Under the pieces are notes generated by a model that was not told the origin of the DNA, ran no database searches, and saw only the letters and a list, made by a program, of their open reading frames with translations. This document shows, piece by piece, positions 26,750 through 36,282 of a stretch of DNA of 64,000 bases. Source of the stretch: JABSSA01 sp039960995 (GTDB lineage: Bacteria > Pseudomonadota > Alphaproteobacteria > Rhodobacterales > Rhodobacteraceae); assembly GCA_039960995.1 (NCBI GenBank), contig JBDVKF010000027.1:1-64000 (forward strand), given 5' to 3'. A program made the position numbers and the translations under genes. The first letter of the stretch is position 1. Each line of letters starts with the position of its first letter.

Positions 26750-28426
26750 ATGTCTGTAATTGAATTCAAAGGCGTGTCTAAATCTTTCGGCGAAGGTGCC
26801 GGACGCGCGGATGTTTTGAAAAACATCGACCTAAAGGTTCAAGAAGGCGAGTTCCTTGTCATTCTTGGGTTTTCAGGGACGGGGAAAACCACCCTGATCA
26901 ACTTGATGGCCGGATTAGAAATGCCCACCAAAGGCGAGGTCACGTTCAATGGCACTCCGATCACGGGTCCGGGGCCAGAACGCGGCGTGATTTTCCAAAG
27001 CTATTCTTTGATGCCATGGCTGACTGTCAGAGGAAACGTTGCATTGGCTGTCGACACGATATTTCCCAACCTGAATAAATCGCAGAAGGCCGAAAAAGTC
27101 GCCCACTATGTTGAAATGGTGGGTCTGGGGCACGCAGCAAGCCGGCGCCCTGCAGAGTTGTCTGGGGGCATGCGGCAGCGTGTGAACGTCGCGCGTGCTT
27201 TGGCTATGAACCCAAACGTCTTATTGTTGGATGAACCACTGTCTGCCCTAGACGCGCTGACACGTGCCAATCTAGCGGATGAAATCGAACACATCTGGGA
27301 CGCAGACAAAAAGACCTGTGTGCTGATCACAAACGATGTGGACGAAGCCATCGTCTTGGCGGACCGGATCATCGCACTTAACCCTGACGGAACATTGGGT
27401 GCGGAATTCAACGTGTCGATGCAGCGGCCCCGCGATCGAAGCGCTATGAATACCGATGACACCTTCAAGACCTTGCGCGCCGAGGTCACCAATTATCTGA
27501 TGGATGTCGGGATTAAAGCAAAAGTCGAAAGTTCAAAGACCCTGCCCGACGTTACGCCAATTCACGGTGTACCAGCAGCTGTTGCTGCGGCTCAAAAAGG
27601 GATGATCGACAATCGGTTTTTAGACTTTTCGCAACTGCACAAAGTGTATCCAACACCCAAAGGGCCACTGACGGTTGTCGAAGACTTCGATCTGAAAATT
27701 GACCGGGGCGAATTCATCTCGCTTATTGGGCATTCGGGCTGCGGTAAATCCACGGTCCTAACAATGGCCGCCGGATTGAACGATATATCAAAAGGCGCGA
27801 TCAAACTCGACGGGCGACACGTCGAAGGCGCCGATCCAGAACGGGCCGTTGTCTTTCAATCGCCAAATCTCTTCCCTTGGCTCAGCGCGAAGGAAAACGT
27901 CGCGATTGGTGTCGACAAAGTCTATCCCAAGGCGTCGCAGGCGGAACGCCAGGATGTCATTGAGTATTATCTTGAACGTGTCGGTTTGGCTGACTCGATG
28001 GACAAATCTGCCTGTGATTTGTCAAACGGGATGCAGCAGCGGGTCGGCATCGCGCGCGCCTTTGCGCTGTCGCCGAAACTGCTGCTTTTGGATGAACCTT
28101 TTGGCATGCTCGACAGCCTGACACGTTGGGAATTGCAAGAAGTGCTGATGGAAGTTTGGTCGCGCACCAAAGTCACTGCCATTTGCGTCACCCATGACGT
28201 CGACGAAGCCATCTTGCTGGCGGATCGCGTTGTCATGATGACAAACGGGCCACAAGCAACCATCGGCAAAATCACAAATGTCGATCTGCCCCGGCCACGG
28301 ACGCGCAAGGCGTTGCTCGAACACCCTGACTATTACACCTACCGGCAAGAGGTGCTCGATTTCCTTGAGGAATACGAACATGGCGCCAAGCCGAAACCGA
28401 AACCCCAAGCAATTGCGGCGGAATAA
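26750..28426 (+). CDS. nrtCD: nitrate ABC transporter, fused ATPase with two nucleotide-binding domains
   Basis: A 558-residue protein with two full ABC ATPase domains in one chain. Domain one (about 1-240) has Walker A GFSGTGKTT (40-48), signature LSGGMRQR (137-144) and Walker B LLLLDE (157-162). Domain two (about 290-535) has Walker A GHSGCGKST (327-335), signature LSNGMQQR and Walker B LLLLDE. The switch histidine is present in domain two (CVTHDVDEA) but is asparagine in domain one (LITNDVDEA, about N195). Cyanobacteria use separate NrtC and NrtD proteins; the extra NrtA-like domain of cyanobacterial NrtC is absent here. Confidence 0.92.
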   Translation: MSVIEFKGVSKSFGEGAGRADVLKNIDLKVQEGEFLVILGFSGTGKTTLINLMAGLEMPTKGEVTFNGTPITGPGPERGVIFQSYSLMPWLTVRGNVALAVDTIFPNLNKSQKAEKVAHYVEMVGLGHAASRRPAELSGGMRQRVNVARALAMNPNVLLLDEPLSALDALTRANLADEIEHIWDADKKTCVLITNDVDEAIVLADRIIALNPDGTLGAEFNVSMQRPRDRSAMNTDDTFKTLRAEVTNYLMDVGIKAKVESSKTLPDVTPIHGVPAAVAAAQKGMIDNRFLDFSQLHKVYPTPKGPLTVVEDFDLKIDRGEFISLIGHSGCGKSTVLTMAAGLNDISKGAIKLDGRHVEGADPERAVVFQSPNLFPWLSAKENVAIGVDKVYPKASQAERQDVIEYYLERVGLADSMDKSACDLSNGMQQRVGIARAFALSPKLLLLDEPFGMLDSLTRWELQEVLMEVWSRTKVTAICVTHDVDEAILLADRVVMMTNGPQATIGKITNVDLPRPRTRKALLEHPDYYTYRQEVLDFLEEYEHGAKPKPKPQAIAAE

Positions 28427-28429
28427 CAA

Positions 28430-30862
28430 ATGACCCAGAAACTTGTTGTAATCGGCGCTGGTATGGCCTCGGGCCGGGTGCTTGAGCATTTGACCGAAAA
28501 CGCACCGGACGCTTTTGACATAACGCTGTTCAACACTGAACCGCGCGGAAATTATAACCGGATCATGTTGTCACCTGTCTTGTCGGGCGAAAAAACATAC
28601 GATGAAATCGTAACGCATGACGACATTTGGTACGGTGAACGCAGCATCGCCTGCCGATTCAATGAACAAGTTGTCCAAATCGACACTGAAACGAAAGTCG
28701 TAACCGGCGAAAACGGGGCGATGCCTTACGATAAACTTCTGATCGCTACAGGATCAGCCCCCTTTATCATCCCGGTACCCGGTAAGGATCTGGAAGGCGT
28801 CATTACCTATCGCGATCTGGACGATACAAACGCAATGATCGACGCGTCAGGCGCAGGCGGAAATGCCGTTGTCATCGGCGGCGGTCTTTTGGGTTTGGAA
28901 GCGGCGGCAGGTCTGGCCGAACGCGGGATGAACGTGACTGTTGTTCATCTGATGGGCCATTTGATGGAACGTCAACTGGACGACTCCGCAGGGTATCTGC
29001 TGCGCAAAGATCTGGAAAAACGCGGCATTACTGTTCTGACACAAGCCTCAACCAAAGCAATCTTGGGCGATGACAAGGTCGAAGCTGTCTTACTTGAAGA
29101 TGGACAGACATTGCCCGCTGATTTGGTTGTCATGGCCGTCGGCATTCGTCCCGAAACCCGGCTTGCGACTGACGCTGGTTTGACTGTGGCGCGTGGGATC
29201 GAAGTGAATGCGCAATTGCAGACGTCAAAACCTGACATATATGCGGTTGGCGAATGTGTGGAATTCGACGGGCACCTCTTTGGTTTGGTCGCGCCACTAT
29301 ACGATCAAGCCAAAACCGTGGCGCAAAGTCTGCTGGGTGAACAGGACGCATTTGTTGTCAAAGAACTGGCGACCAAGTTGAAAGTAACCGGGTGTGATTT
29401 GTTTTCTGCCGGTGATTTCGCACAGGCAGACGGTCGCGAAGATATCGTTTTTCGCGATCCCGGTCGCGGCATCTACAAGCGGCTTGTCATTGAAGACGAC
29501 CGCCTGATCGGCTGTGTCATGTATGGCGACACAGCTGACGGCAACTGGTTCTTTGGTTTGATCAAAGACGGAACCGAAATCGACGAAATGCGCGAGACGT
29601 TGATTTTTGGACCAGCCTATCAGGGGGGGGCCGCCTCGGACCCGCTCTCAGCCGTTGCAGCCTTGCCGCTTGATGCGGAAATCTGCGGGTGCAACGGCAT
29701 ATGCAAAGGAACCATCGTAAACGCAATCGAAGCAGGCGCGACCGATTTGGGCGCATTGCGTGCTGAAACCAAGGCAAGCGCGTCTTGTGGGACATGCACA
29801 GGCCTTGTGGAACAGTTGTTACAAGTCACCTTGGGCGACGAATTCCAAATGCCTGCCGCGCAACCCGTCTGCGGATGCACCGACTTAACCCACGAAGACG
29901 TGCGCCGCGTTATCAAGACGAAAGAGCTGAAATCCCAAGCTGCCGTCTGGCAAGAATTGGGGTGGAACACAGTCAACGGCTGCCACGTGTGTCGTCCAGC
30001 AATCAATTATTATCTGTTGTCAGATTGGCCCGTTGATTACCTTGATGATCCCCAAAGCCGTTTCGTGAATGAACGCAAACACGCGAACATTCAAAAGGAT
30101 GGCACCTTCAGCGTCGTGCCACGTATGTGGGGTGGGATCACCACTCCGGACGAGCTGCGCGCGATTGCGGATGCCGCCGACAAATACAACGTTCCAACAG
30201 TCAAAGTAACCGGTGGTCAAAGGATCGATCTGTTGGGTGTCAAAGGTGAAGAACTGCCCAACATGTGGGCGGATTTGAACCGCGCCGGGTTGGTGTCTGG
30301 CCATGCGTATTCAAAAGGGTTGCGAACCGTAAAAACATGCGTCGGCACCGACCATTGCCGATTTGGCACACAGGATTCGACTGGTCTTGGCATCAAGTTA
30401 GAAAAACTGATGTGGGGATCGTGGACACCGCACAAGCTCAAGTTGGCCGTTTCGGGATGCCCACGCAACTGTGCCGAAGCAACCTGTAAGGATATCGGTC
30501 TTGTATGTGTCGACAGCGGCTTCCAAATCAGCATCGGTGGTGCGGCGGGAATGGATGTGCGCGAGACAGAATTGCTGTGTCAGGTCCCAACCGAAGAAGA
30601 CGCGATTGCAGTGGTTTTGGCTGTCACTCAAGCCTACCGCGAAGGTGCGAAATACCTGGATCGGCTTTATAAGTGGCTGGACAAAGTCGGTATGGATTGG
30701 GTCAAAGCCCATGTTGTTGACGATTTAGACAGCCGTCGTGCCTTGGTCGAACGCTTTGAACTAAGCCAATCCGTTTACCGCAATGATCCTTGGGCCGAAG
30801 AAGTAAAAAACGCCGAGAAATTCGCGCCTCTTGCCGATCTTACATTGGAGGCAGCCGAATGA
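28430..30862 (+). CDS. nirB: assimilatory NAD(P)H nitrite reductase, large subunit
   Basis: An 810-residue cytoplasmic enzyme that reduces nitrite to ammonium with six electrons. The N-terminal third is an FAD/NAD(P)H oxidoreductase (KLVVIGAGMASGRVLE; VVIGGGLLGLEAAAGLAERG). The middle carries BFD-type [2Fe-2S] motifs (CGCNGICKGT, SCGTCTGLVEQLL, CGCTDLTHED, NGCHVCRP). The C-terminal third binds siroheme and [4Fe-4S] through C-x5-C (TCVGTDHC) and C-x3-C (GCPRNC). Its last bases overlap the nirD start (ATGA). Confidence 0.96.
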   Translation: MTQKLVVIGAGMASGRVLEHLTENAPDAFDITLFNTEPRGNYNRIMLSPVLSGEKTYDEIVTHDDIWYGERSIACRFNEQVVQIDTETKVVTGENGAMPYDKLLIATGSAPFIIPVPGKDLEGVITYRDLDDTNAMIDASGAGGNAVVIGGGLLGLEAAAGLAERGMNVTVVHLMGHLMERQLDDSAGYLLRKDLEKRGITVLTQASTKAILGDDKVEAVLLEDGQTLPADLVVMAVGIRPETRLATDAGLTVARGIEVNAQLQTSKPDIYAVGECVEFDGHLFGLVAPLYDQAKTVAQSLLGEQDAFVVKELATKLKVTGCDLFSAGDFAQADGREDIVFRDPGRGIYKRLVIEDDRLIGCVMYGDTADGNWFFGLIKDGTEIDEMRETLIFGPAYQGGAASDPLSAVAALPLDAEICGCNGICKGTIVNAIEAGATDLGALRAETKASASCGTCTGLVEQLLQVTLGDEFQMPAAQPVCGCTDLTHEDVRRVIKTKELKSQAAVWQELGWNTVNGCHVCRPAINYYLLSDWPVDYLDDPQSRFVNERKHANIQKDGTFSVVPRMWGGITTPDELRAIADAADKYNVPTVKVTGGQRIDLLGVKGEELPNMWADLNRAGLVSGHAYSKGLRTVKTCVGTDHCRFGTQDSTGLGIKLEKLMWGSWTPHKLKLAVSGCPRNCAEATCKDIGLVCVDSGFQISIGGAAGMDVRETELLCQVPTEEDAIAVVLAVTQAYREGAKYLDRLYKWLDKVGMDWVKAHVVDDLDSRRALVERFELSQSVYRNDPWAEEVKNAEKFAPLADLTLEAAE

Positions 30863-31188
30863 GCTGGATTGATATCGCCGCTGTGACTGACATCCCCTTG
30901 CGCGGCGCGCGAGTGATCAAAACGCATCTGGGATGTGTCGGCTTGTTTCGAACAGGCGAAACTGAAGTCTTTGCAGCTTCGAACACCTGTCCGCACAAGA
31001 ACGGCCCATTGTCCGAGGGTATCATTCACGGACAATCCGTGACATGCCCACTGCACAATTGGGTGTTTGACCTGAATACCGGCGAGGCCCAAGGAGAATC
31101 TGCGCGGATTGCGACCTATCCCGTTCGCATCCAAGATGGGCGCATTATGATTGACGCAACTGCTTTGGTAAAACGGAGCGCTGCATGA
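30859..31188 (+). CDS. nirD: nitrite reductase small subunit (Rieske-type)
   Basis: A 109-residue small subunit of NirBD. It has complete Rieske ligands, C-x-H (NTCPHKNG) and C-x2-H (TCPLHNW), so it should carry a [2Fe-2S] cluster; in some NirD proteins these ligands are lost. ATG 30859 is coupled to the nirB stop, and the gene overlaps nasA by 4 bases. Confidence 0.93.
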   Translation: MSWIDIAAVTDIPLRGARVIKTHLGCVGLFRTGETEVFAASNTCPHKNGPLSEGIIHGQSVTCPLHNWVFDLNTGEAQGESARIATYPVRIQDGRIMIDATALVKRSAA

Positions 31189-33806
31189 CGCACCAAGACA
31201 TCCGGTCAACCTGCCCGTATTGTGGCGTCGGTTGCGGCGTGTTGCTCCGTCAGACGGATCACGGCGGAATCGAGGTTCGCGGTGATCCAAATCACCCAAA
31301 CAACAAAGGCAAGTTGTGTTCCAAAGGCAGCGCACTTGGTGAGACGGTTGGGTTTGGCGGACGTTTGTTATCACCGCAGGTCGCCGGCCAAGACACTGAT
31401 TGGGATACGGCGCTACAGCTGGTTGCAGATCGGTTTTCCCAGACCATCGCGGAACACGGCCCAGACAGCACCGCGTTCTATCTGTCAGGTCAAATGCTGA
31501 CAGAAGACTACTATGTCGCCAACAAGCTGATGAAAGGGTTCATCGGTTCCGCCAATATCGACACCAATTCACGCCTGTGCATGGCCTCGACTGTTGCGGG
31601 TCACAAACGCGCCTTTGGTACAGACACGGTTCCGGGCACATATGACGACCTTGATCACGCTGATTTGGTTGTTCTTGTTGGATCGAACCTCGCGTGGTGC
31701 CATCCAGTTTTGTATCAACGTTTGATCGACGCTCGCACGAAGCGTGGCACAAAGATCATCGTGATTGATCCACGCCGCACCGCCAGTTGCGATCAGGCCG
31801 ATTTGCATCTTGCAATAAGCCCCGGCAGCGATGTCGCGTTGTTCAATCACCTGTTGAGCCAGATCGCGGAACAAGGGGCTATTGATCCGGACTTTTTGAA
31901 AAACACCACTGGCTTTGAAGCAAGCTTGGAAGCCGCACAGAACGACAGTGTGGATACAACGGGTCTAAGTTCAGCACAGATAGACGACTTTTGTAGCACG
32001 TGGATTGGCACTCCAAACGTGGTGACGATCTTTAGCCAAGGGGTCAATCAATCGACGTCCGGGGCAGACAAGGTCAATTCGATCCTGAATTGTCATCTGG
32101 CCACTGGACGGATTGGCACACCGGGATGTGGACCTTTTTCAGTGACCGGTCAGCCCAATGCAATGGGTGGGCGCGAAGTCGGCGGTTTGGCCAATATGCT
32201 GGCCTGCCATCTTGATCTGGAAAATGCCGCACATCGCAGCGCTGTACGCAGCTTTTGGTCTGCACCGGAAATGCCCGACGCACCCGGGTTAAAAGCAGTC
32301 GATATGTTTCAGTCCGTCGCCAAAGGCGACATCAAAGCACTGTGGATCATCCACACAAACCCAGCCGTATCTATGCCCGATGCAAACGCTGTACGTGACG
32401 CGATTGCGGGATGTGAATTCGTTGTCGTTTCAGACATCACAGCAGGCACAGACACTGCACGCTTGGCCGATGTTGTCTTACCCGCCAGCGCATGGTCCGA
32501 AAAAAGCGGCACGGTAACAAATTCGGACCGCATGATAAGCAGGCAACGAACTGTCCGCCCTGCTCCGGGTCACGCGCGCGCGGACTGGGACATTCTTGCC
32601 GAAGTCGGGCAACGCATGGGTTGGGCCGACGCTTTCAATTACATATCACCCGCAGAGATTTTTCGCGAGCACGCCGCATTGTCCGGCATCGCTGCCGGGC
32701 TTGGGCGTGACTTTGACATCTCTGGATTAAGCGACCTGAGCGACACAGAATATGATGCATTACAGCCAACACGCTGGCCCGTATCCAACGGAAAATCAGG
32801 CGGTCGCTTTTTTGCGGATGGCCAATTTTTCCACAAGGATGGCAAAGCACGTTTATTGCCGGTCACGTGGAAACCACCCGCATCGAAACAACAACCGCGC
32901 TTTCCATATCGCTTGAACACGGGACGTTTACGCGACCAATGGCACACTATGACACGCACGGCGTTATCTCCGCGTTTGTCATCACATCTGCCAGAACCAT
33001 TTGTTGAAATACATCCCACTGACGCTGCCGATTTGGACATTGGCTCTGCGGATTTGGTGCGCTTGCGCAGCCCCCAAGGATCAACGATCTTGCGCGCCCT
33101 AATCACGGAAAACGTACAACCCGGACAAATGTTCGCGCCAATCCACTGGACGCGCGAGACTGCACCTTCGGCTGTCATCGACAGCCTTGTTCCTGCACTG
33201 GCGGATCCTGTTTCGGGTCAACCAGAAAGCAAGGCGGCCGTGGTGGCCGCAGAACGTCTTGACGCCGCGTGGTATGGATTTGCCGTGTCTGCGAACGAAT
33301 TGAACCCGACCTACGACTATTGGGCCAAAATGGTGACGCGGCAGGGCTGGCGTGTTGAAATGGCTGGGTTATCGCCAATTTCTGATTGGGAAGAAGAAGC
33401 ACGGCACCTGTTTGATATGCCCGATGCCGACATCCAAATGATCAGCGACCCAACGCAATCGCGGGCCCGTCTGGCCCTGTTTGAGGATGGCCAATTGAAG
33501 GCTGCGTTGTTTGTGTCACCTCAGCCGGTTGCCGTAATGCGCGACTATGTGTCAACGCTTCCGATGACTTCGGCGCCGGATGTTTTGACAGGGCGCGTTC
33601 CTGCTGATCGCCCTGACCCCGGTCCAGTGCTGTGTTCATGTTTTGAAGTGGGTATCAACACAATCCTGACAGCCATCGAAACAGATGGGTTGCACAGCGT
33701 CGAGGCGATTGGGGCTGCGTTGCAGGCCGGAACCAATTGCGGGTCTTGTCGTCCAGAAATTGCGACACTAATTGCGCGGATGCAACATCAGGAAGCCGCC
33801 GAATGA
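31185..33806 (+). CDS. nasA: assimilatory nitrate reductase, catalytic subunit
   Basis: An 873-residue molybdopterin-guanine-dinucleotide enzyme reducing nitrate to nitrite in the cytoplasm. The N-terminal [4Fe-4S] motif CPYCGVGCGVL is near residue 10, with the fourth cysteine in KLCSKG. The C-terminus adds a BFD [2Fe-2S] module (VLCSCFEVGINTI ... GTNCGSCRPE), as in several proteobacterial NasA proteins. There is no twin-arginine signal, consistent with assimilatory rather than Nap-type enzymes. No separate NasB/NasC electron-transfer gene is in the operon. Confidence 0.95.
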   Translation: MTHQDIRSTCPYCGVGCGVLLRQTDHGGIEVRGDPNHPNNKGKLCSKGSALGETVGFGGRLLSPQVAGQDTDWDTALQLVADRFSQTIAEHGPDSTAFYLSGQMLTEDYYVANKLMKGFIGSANIDTNSRLCMASTVAGHKRAFGTDTVPGTYDDLDHADLVVLVGSNLAWCHPVLYQRLIDARTKRGTKIIVIDPRRTASCDQADLHLAISPGSDVALFNHLLSQIAEQGAIDPDFLKNTTGFEASLEAAQNDSVDTTGLSSAQIDDFCSTWIGTPNVVTIFSQGVNQSTSGADKVNSILNCHLATGRIGTPGCGPFSVTGQPNAMGGREVGGLANMLACHLDLENAAHRSAVRSFWSAPEMPDAPGLKAVDMFQSVAKGDIKALWIIHTNPAVSMPDANAVRDAIAGCEFVVVSDITAGTDTARLADVVLPASAWSEKSGTVTNSDRMISRQRTVRPAPGHARADWDILAEVGQRMGWADAFNYISPAEIFREHAALSGIAAGLGRDFDISGLSDLSDTEYDALQPTRWPVSNGKSGGRFFADGQFFHKDGKARLLPVTWKPPASKQQPRFPYRLNTGRLRDQWHTMTRTALSPRLSSHLPEPFVEIHPTDAADLDIGSADLVRLRSPQGSTILRALITENVQPGQMFAPIHWTRETAPSAVIDSLVPALADPVSGQPESKAAVVAAERLDAAWYGFAVSANELNPTYDYWAKMVTRQGWRVEMAGLSPISDWEEEARHLFDMPDADIQMISDPTQSRARLALFEDGQLKAALFVSPQPVAVMRDYVSTLPMTSAPDVLTGRVPADRPDPGPVLCSCFEVGINTILTAIETDGLHSVEAIGAALQAGTNCGSCRPEIATLIARMQHQEAAE

Positions 33807-34756
33807 CACTGGAAAATCATATCAGAACGCTAGGGCGTGGCCCCGGGCGTTCACGATCCCTGACGCAAGACGAAGCGTTTGAAGCAATGCAATGCGTATT
33901 GGATGGTGCAGCGCCCGAAGCCGTCGGAGCGCTGTTGATGCTTTTGCGCATGAAGGGCGAAACAGCAGAAGAAATTGCCGGTTTTGTGTCAGCAACCCAA
34001 AGTAAAATTCCAAAAGTATCAGGCGTCGCATTGGATTGGCCAAGTTATGCTGCCGGACGCACGCGCGGCCTTCCTTGGTTCCTTTTGTCGGCCAAATTGG
34101 TCTCGATGGCAGGGTACCCGGTTCTTTTGCATGGCTGGAACGGGGCTGACCAAGCTGTTCGCGAAGGGCTGGCCCCAGCCGGAATTGAAACGGCGACATC
34201 GCCTCAGGACGCAGCAGCATTGATCCGCGACAATGGGATTGCGTATCTTCCATTGGAAGTGATGTCGGATGATATCTTTGCATTACTAAATCTTCGACAG
34301 GTTTTGGGTCTGCGGTCCTGCATAAATACTGTTGCGCGCATGCTTAATCCTGGACGAGCTTCTTGTTCCGTACAGGGTGTATTTCACCCGTCATATCGAT
34401 TGCTGCAGGCAGATGCTGCGACGCTCATGGGTTGGACGTCTCTCAGCGTCATCAAAGGTGGCGGCGGTGAATTTGAACGACATCCTTCCAAAGCGATTGC
34501 AGCATTTGGATTACGTCACACAAAATCATGGCAGCACGATTTCGCGGCTATGATGAGCGATGCAAAACGATTGGCCGAAGTTTCTGACAGGCGTGCCGAT
34601 CTATCCGACCTTTGGGCCGACAAAATCCACAATCCCTTTGCCGAGGCCATCGTGGTGGGCACGGCGGCGTTGGCTCTTGATACTCTGGGCGTACCGTCCC
34701 CCGAACAATCCGCGCAAAACCTTTGGACCAGCCGTAACCTGGCCTCAGCAGCATAA
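33803..34756 (+). CDS. TrpD2-like (anthranilate phosphoribosyltransferase fold) protein
   Basis: A 317-residue protein of the nucleoside phosphorylase / phosphoribosyltransferase class III fold, nearest in feel to the TrpD2/YbiB group: HIRTLGRGPGRSRSLTQDEAFEA, GALLMLLRMKGETAEEI, LRQVLGLRSCINTVARMLNP. The glycine-rich PRPP loop and lysines of true TrpD are altered, so tryptophan synthesis is unlikely; YbiB-type relatives bind nucleic acid. Its start overlaps the nasA stop and cysG follows 12 bases later, so it is inside the nitrate operon. Its task there is unknown to me. Confidence 0.75.
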   Translation: MTLENHIRTLGRGPGRSRSLTQDEAFEAMQCVLDGAAPEAVGALLMLLRMKGETAEEIAGFVSATQSKIPKVSGVALDWPSYAAGRTRGLPWFLLSAKLVSMAGYPVLLHGWNGADQAVREGLAPAGIETATSPQDAAALIRDNGIAYLPLEVMSDDIFALLNLRQVLGLRSCINTVARMLNPGRASCSVQGVFHPSYRLLQADAATLMGWTSLSVIKGGGGEFERHPSKAIAAFGLRHTKSWQHDFAAMMSDAKRLAEVSDRRADLSDLWADKIHNPFAEAIVVGTAALALDTLGVPSPEQSAQNLWTSRNLASAA

Positions 34757-34768
34757 CGGAGCGAAGCC

Positions 34769-36157
34769 ATGAAAAGTTTTCCGATGTTCATACGCACAAC
34801 AGATCGAAAGGTCGTTATTGTCGGTGGAGGAGAACAGGCCGCCCAAAAAGCGCGATTGATGTTGAAGACAGATGCCCAGATTGTTCTGGTCGCCTTTGAT
34901 CTGGATGCAGAGCTTTTGTCCCTTGTCGAAAATGGGCGCGCAACATGGGAAAAGACATCTGTTTCCGTCGATATTTTCCAAAATGCGACGATGGCGTTTA
35001 TTGCCACCGGGTGTCCGGGCTTAGATGCCGCAGCGCATGCTATGGCCAAGTCGATCGGGTGCCTCGTTAACGTCGTTGACCAACCCGATTTGTGCGATCT
35101 GATCACACCGTCATTGGTTGATCGCGATCCCGTCGTTGTGGCAATCGGAACCGAAGGAACCGCCCCTGTCTTAGCGCGTCAGATCAAAACACGTGTCGAA
35201 GAGGTTTTGGCACCAAACTTAGGTGGGTTAGCCGAATTTTCCGGCCGGATGCGCAATCTCGTCGCCCAACGTGTCCCGCGTTCGAAACGGCGTGCTTTTT
35301 GGCGTTGGGTCTTTGCCGGCACTCCCCGCCACGCATGGGAACGTGGCGCAGAACGCGATGCCGCTGCACAGATTAAATCGGCCATCGCACAGGGACAAGC
35401 GCCCGATGAAACCGGGACAGGATCAATCGCGTTGATCGGCGCTGGGCCCGGCGCAAAGGATTTGTTGACCCTTCGCGCTGTCACCCGTCTTCAAGAAGCG
35501 GATATCATTTTTTATGACCGCCTTGTGGATCAGGACGTTCTGGAACTTGCTCGGCGAGACGCGGAACGGGTTTTTGTTGGCAAGGTTGTTGGGGCGCATG
35601 CATGGCCACAAGAACGCATCAATTCCGTCATCGTTTCGGCGGCTTTGAAAGGGCAACGCGTCGTGCGGTTGAAATCTGGCGATCCCAGCATTTTTGGCCG
35701 CGCCGGCGAAGAAATCGCAGCAGCGGAGCGCGCTCAAGTTCCCGTGGAGATCGTGCCGGGCATCACTTCGGCAAGTGCCGCTGCAGCAAGCATCGGTCGC
35801 AGCCTGACAGAGCGTGGTGTCGCAAACACATTGGTTTTGGCCACTGGCACAAGCCAACAAGGTGCCGCAGACCCAGACAGCGTTCGCTTGACGTCCCCCG
35901 GCACAACGACCGCGTTTTATATGGCCGCACGTCAAGCTGCACAAATCCAACGTGATCTGATTGCGCAAGGCATACCGCAGCATGCGCCGTTTACCCTGGC
36001 TGTTGATGTTTCAAAACCTAGCGAGCAACTCATCAATGGCACGGTTGGACAGCTTGCTCAGACCGTTGCGAATGCGGGTGTCACGGGATGTGCCGTTATC
36101 CTTGTTACGTGGCCGTCCGAGTCGGGCGCCTTGGCCCAGACTCGGATCGTCGCATAA
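34769..36157 (+). CDS. cysG: siroheme synthase (dehydrogenase/ferrochelatase plus SUMT)
   Basis: A 462-residue bifunctional enzyme making siroheme for NirB. The N-terminal half is the precorrin-2 dehydrogenase/ferrochelatase (VVIVGGGEQAAQKARLML), the C-terminal half uroporphyrinogen-III C-methyltransferase (IALIGAGPGAKDLLTLRA; VRLKSGDPSIFGRAGEE; PGITSASAAAA). It is the last gene of the nitrate unit and is followed by a terminator. Confidence 0.95.
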   Translation: MKSFPMFIRTTDRKVVIVGGGEQAAQKARLMLKTDAQIVLVAFDLDAELLSLVENGRATWEKTSVSVDIFQNATMAFIATGCPGLDAAAHAMAKSIGCLVNVVDQPDLCDLITPSLVDRDPVVVAIGTEGTAPVLARQIKTRVEEVLAPNLGGLAEFSGRMRNLVAQRVPRSKRRAFWRWVFAGTPRHAWERGAERDAAAQIKSAIAQGQAPDETGTGSIALIGAGPGAKDLLTLRAVTRLQEADIIFYDRLVDQDVLELARRDAERVFVGKVVGAHAWPQERINSVIVSAALKGQRVVRLKSGDPSIFGRAGEEIAAAERAQVPVEIVPGITSASAAAASIGRSLTERGVANTLVLATGTSQQGAADPDSVRLTSPGTTTAFYMAARQAAQIQRDLIAQGIPQHAPFTLAVDVSKPSEQLINGTVGQLAQTVANAGVTGCAVILVTWPSESGALAQTRIVA

Positions 36158-36170
36158 GATTTTAGAAATG

Positions 36171-36212
36171 TTCGGGCCAGACAACGATGTTCGCTTCTGA
36201 CCCGAATATCTT
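36171..36212 (+). terminator. terminator of the nitrate operon
   Basis: TTCGGG-C-CAGA (36171-36181) pairs with TCTG-A-CCCGAA (36196-36206) with one C-A mismatch and is followed by TATCTTT. It lies 14 bases after the cysG stop. Confidence 0.7.
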
Positions 36213-36282
36213 TGCTTGTTACAATGGACCTGCCCAAAACCTTCAGGACGCGGCCTTTATAGACAGGTTTTGACCCATTCGC

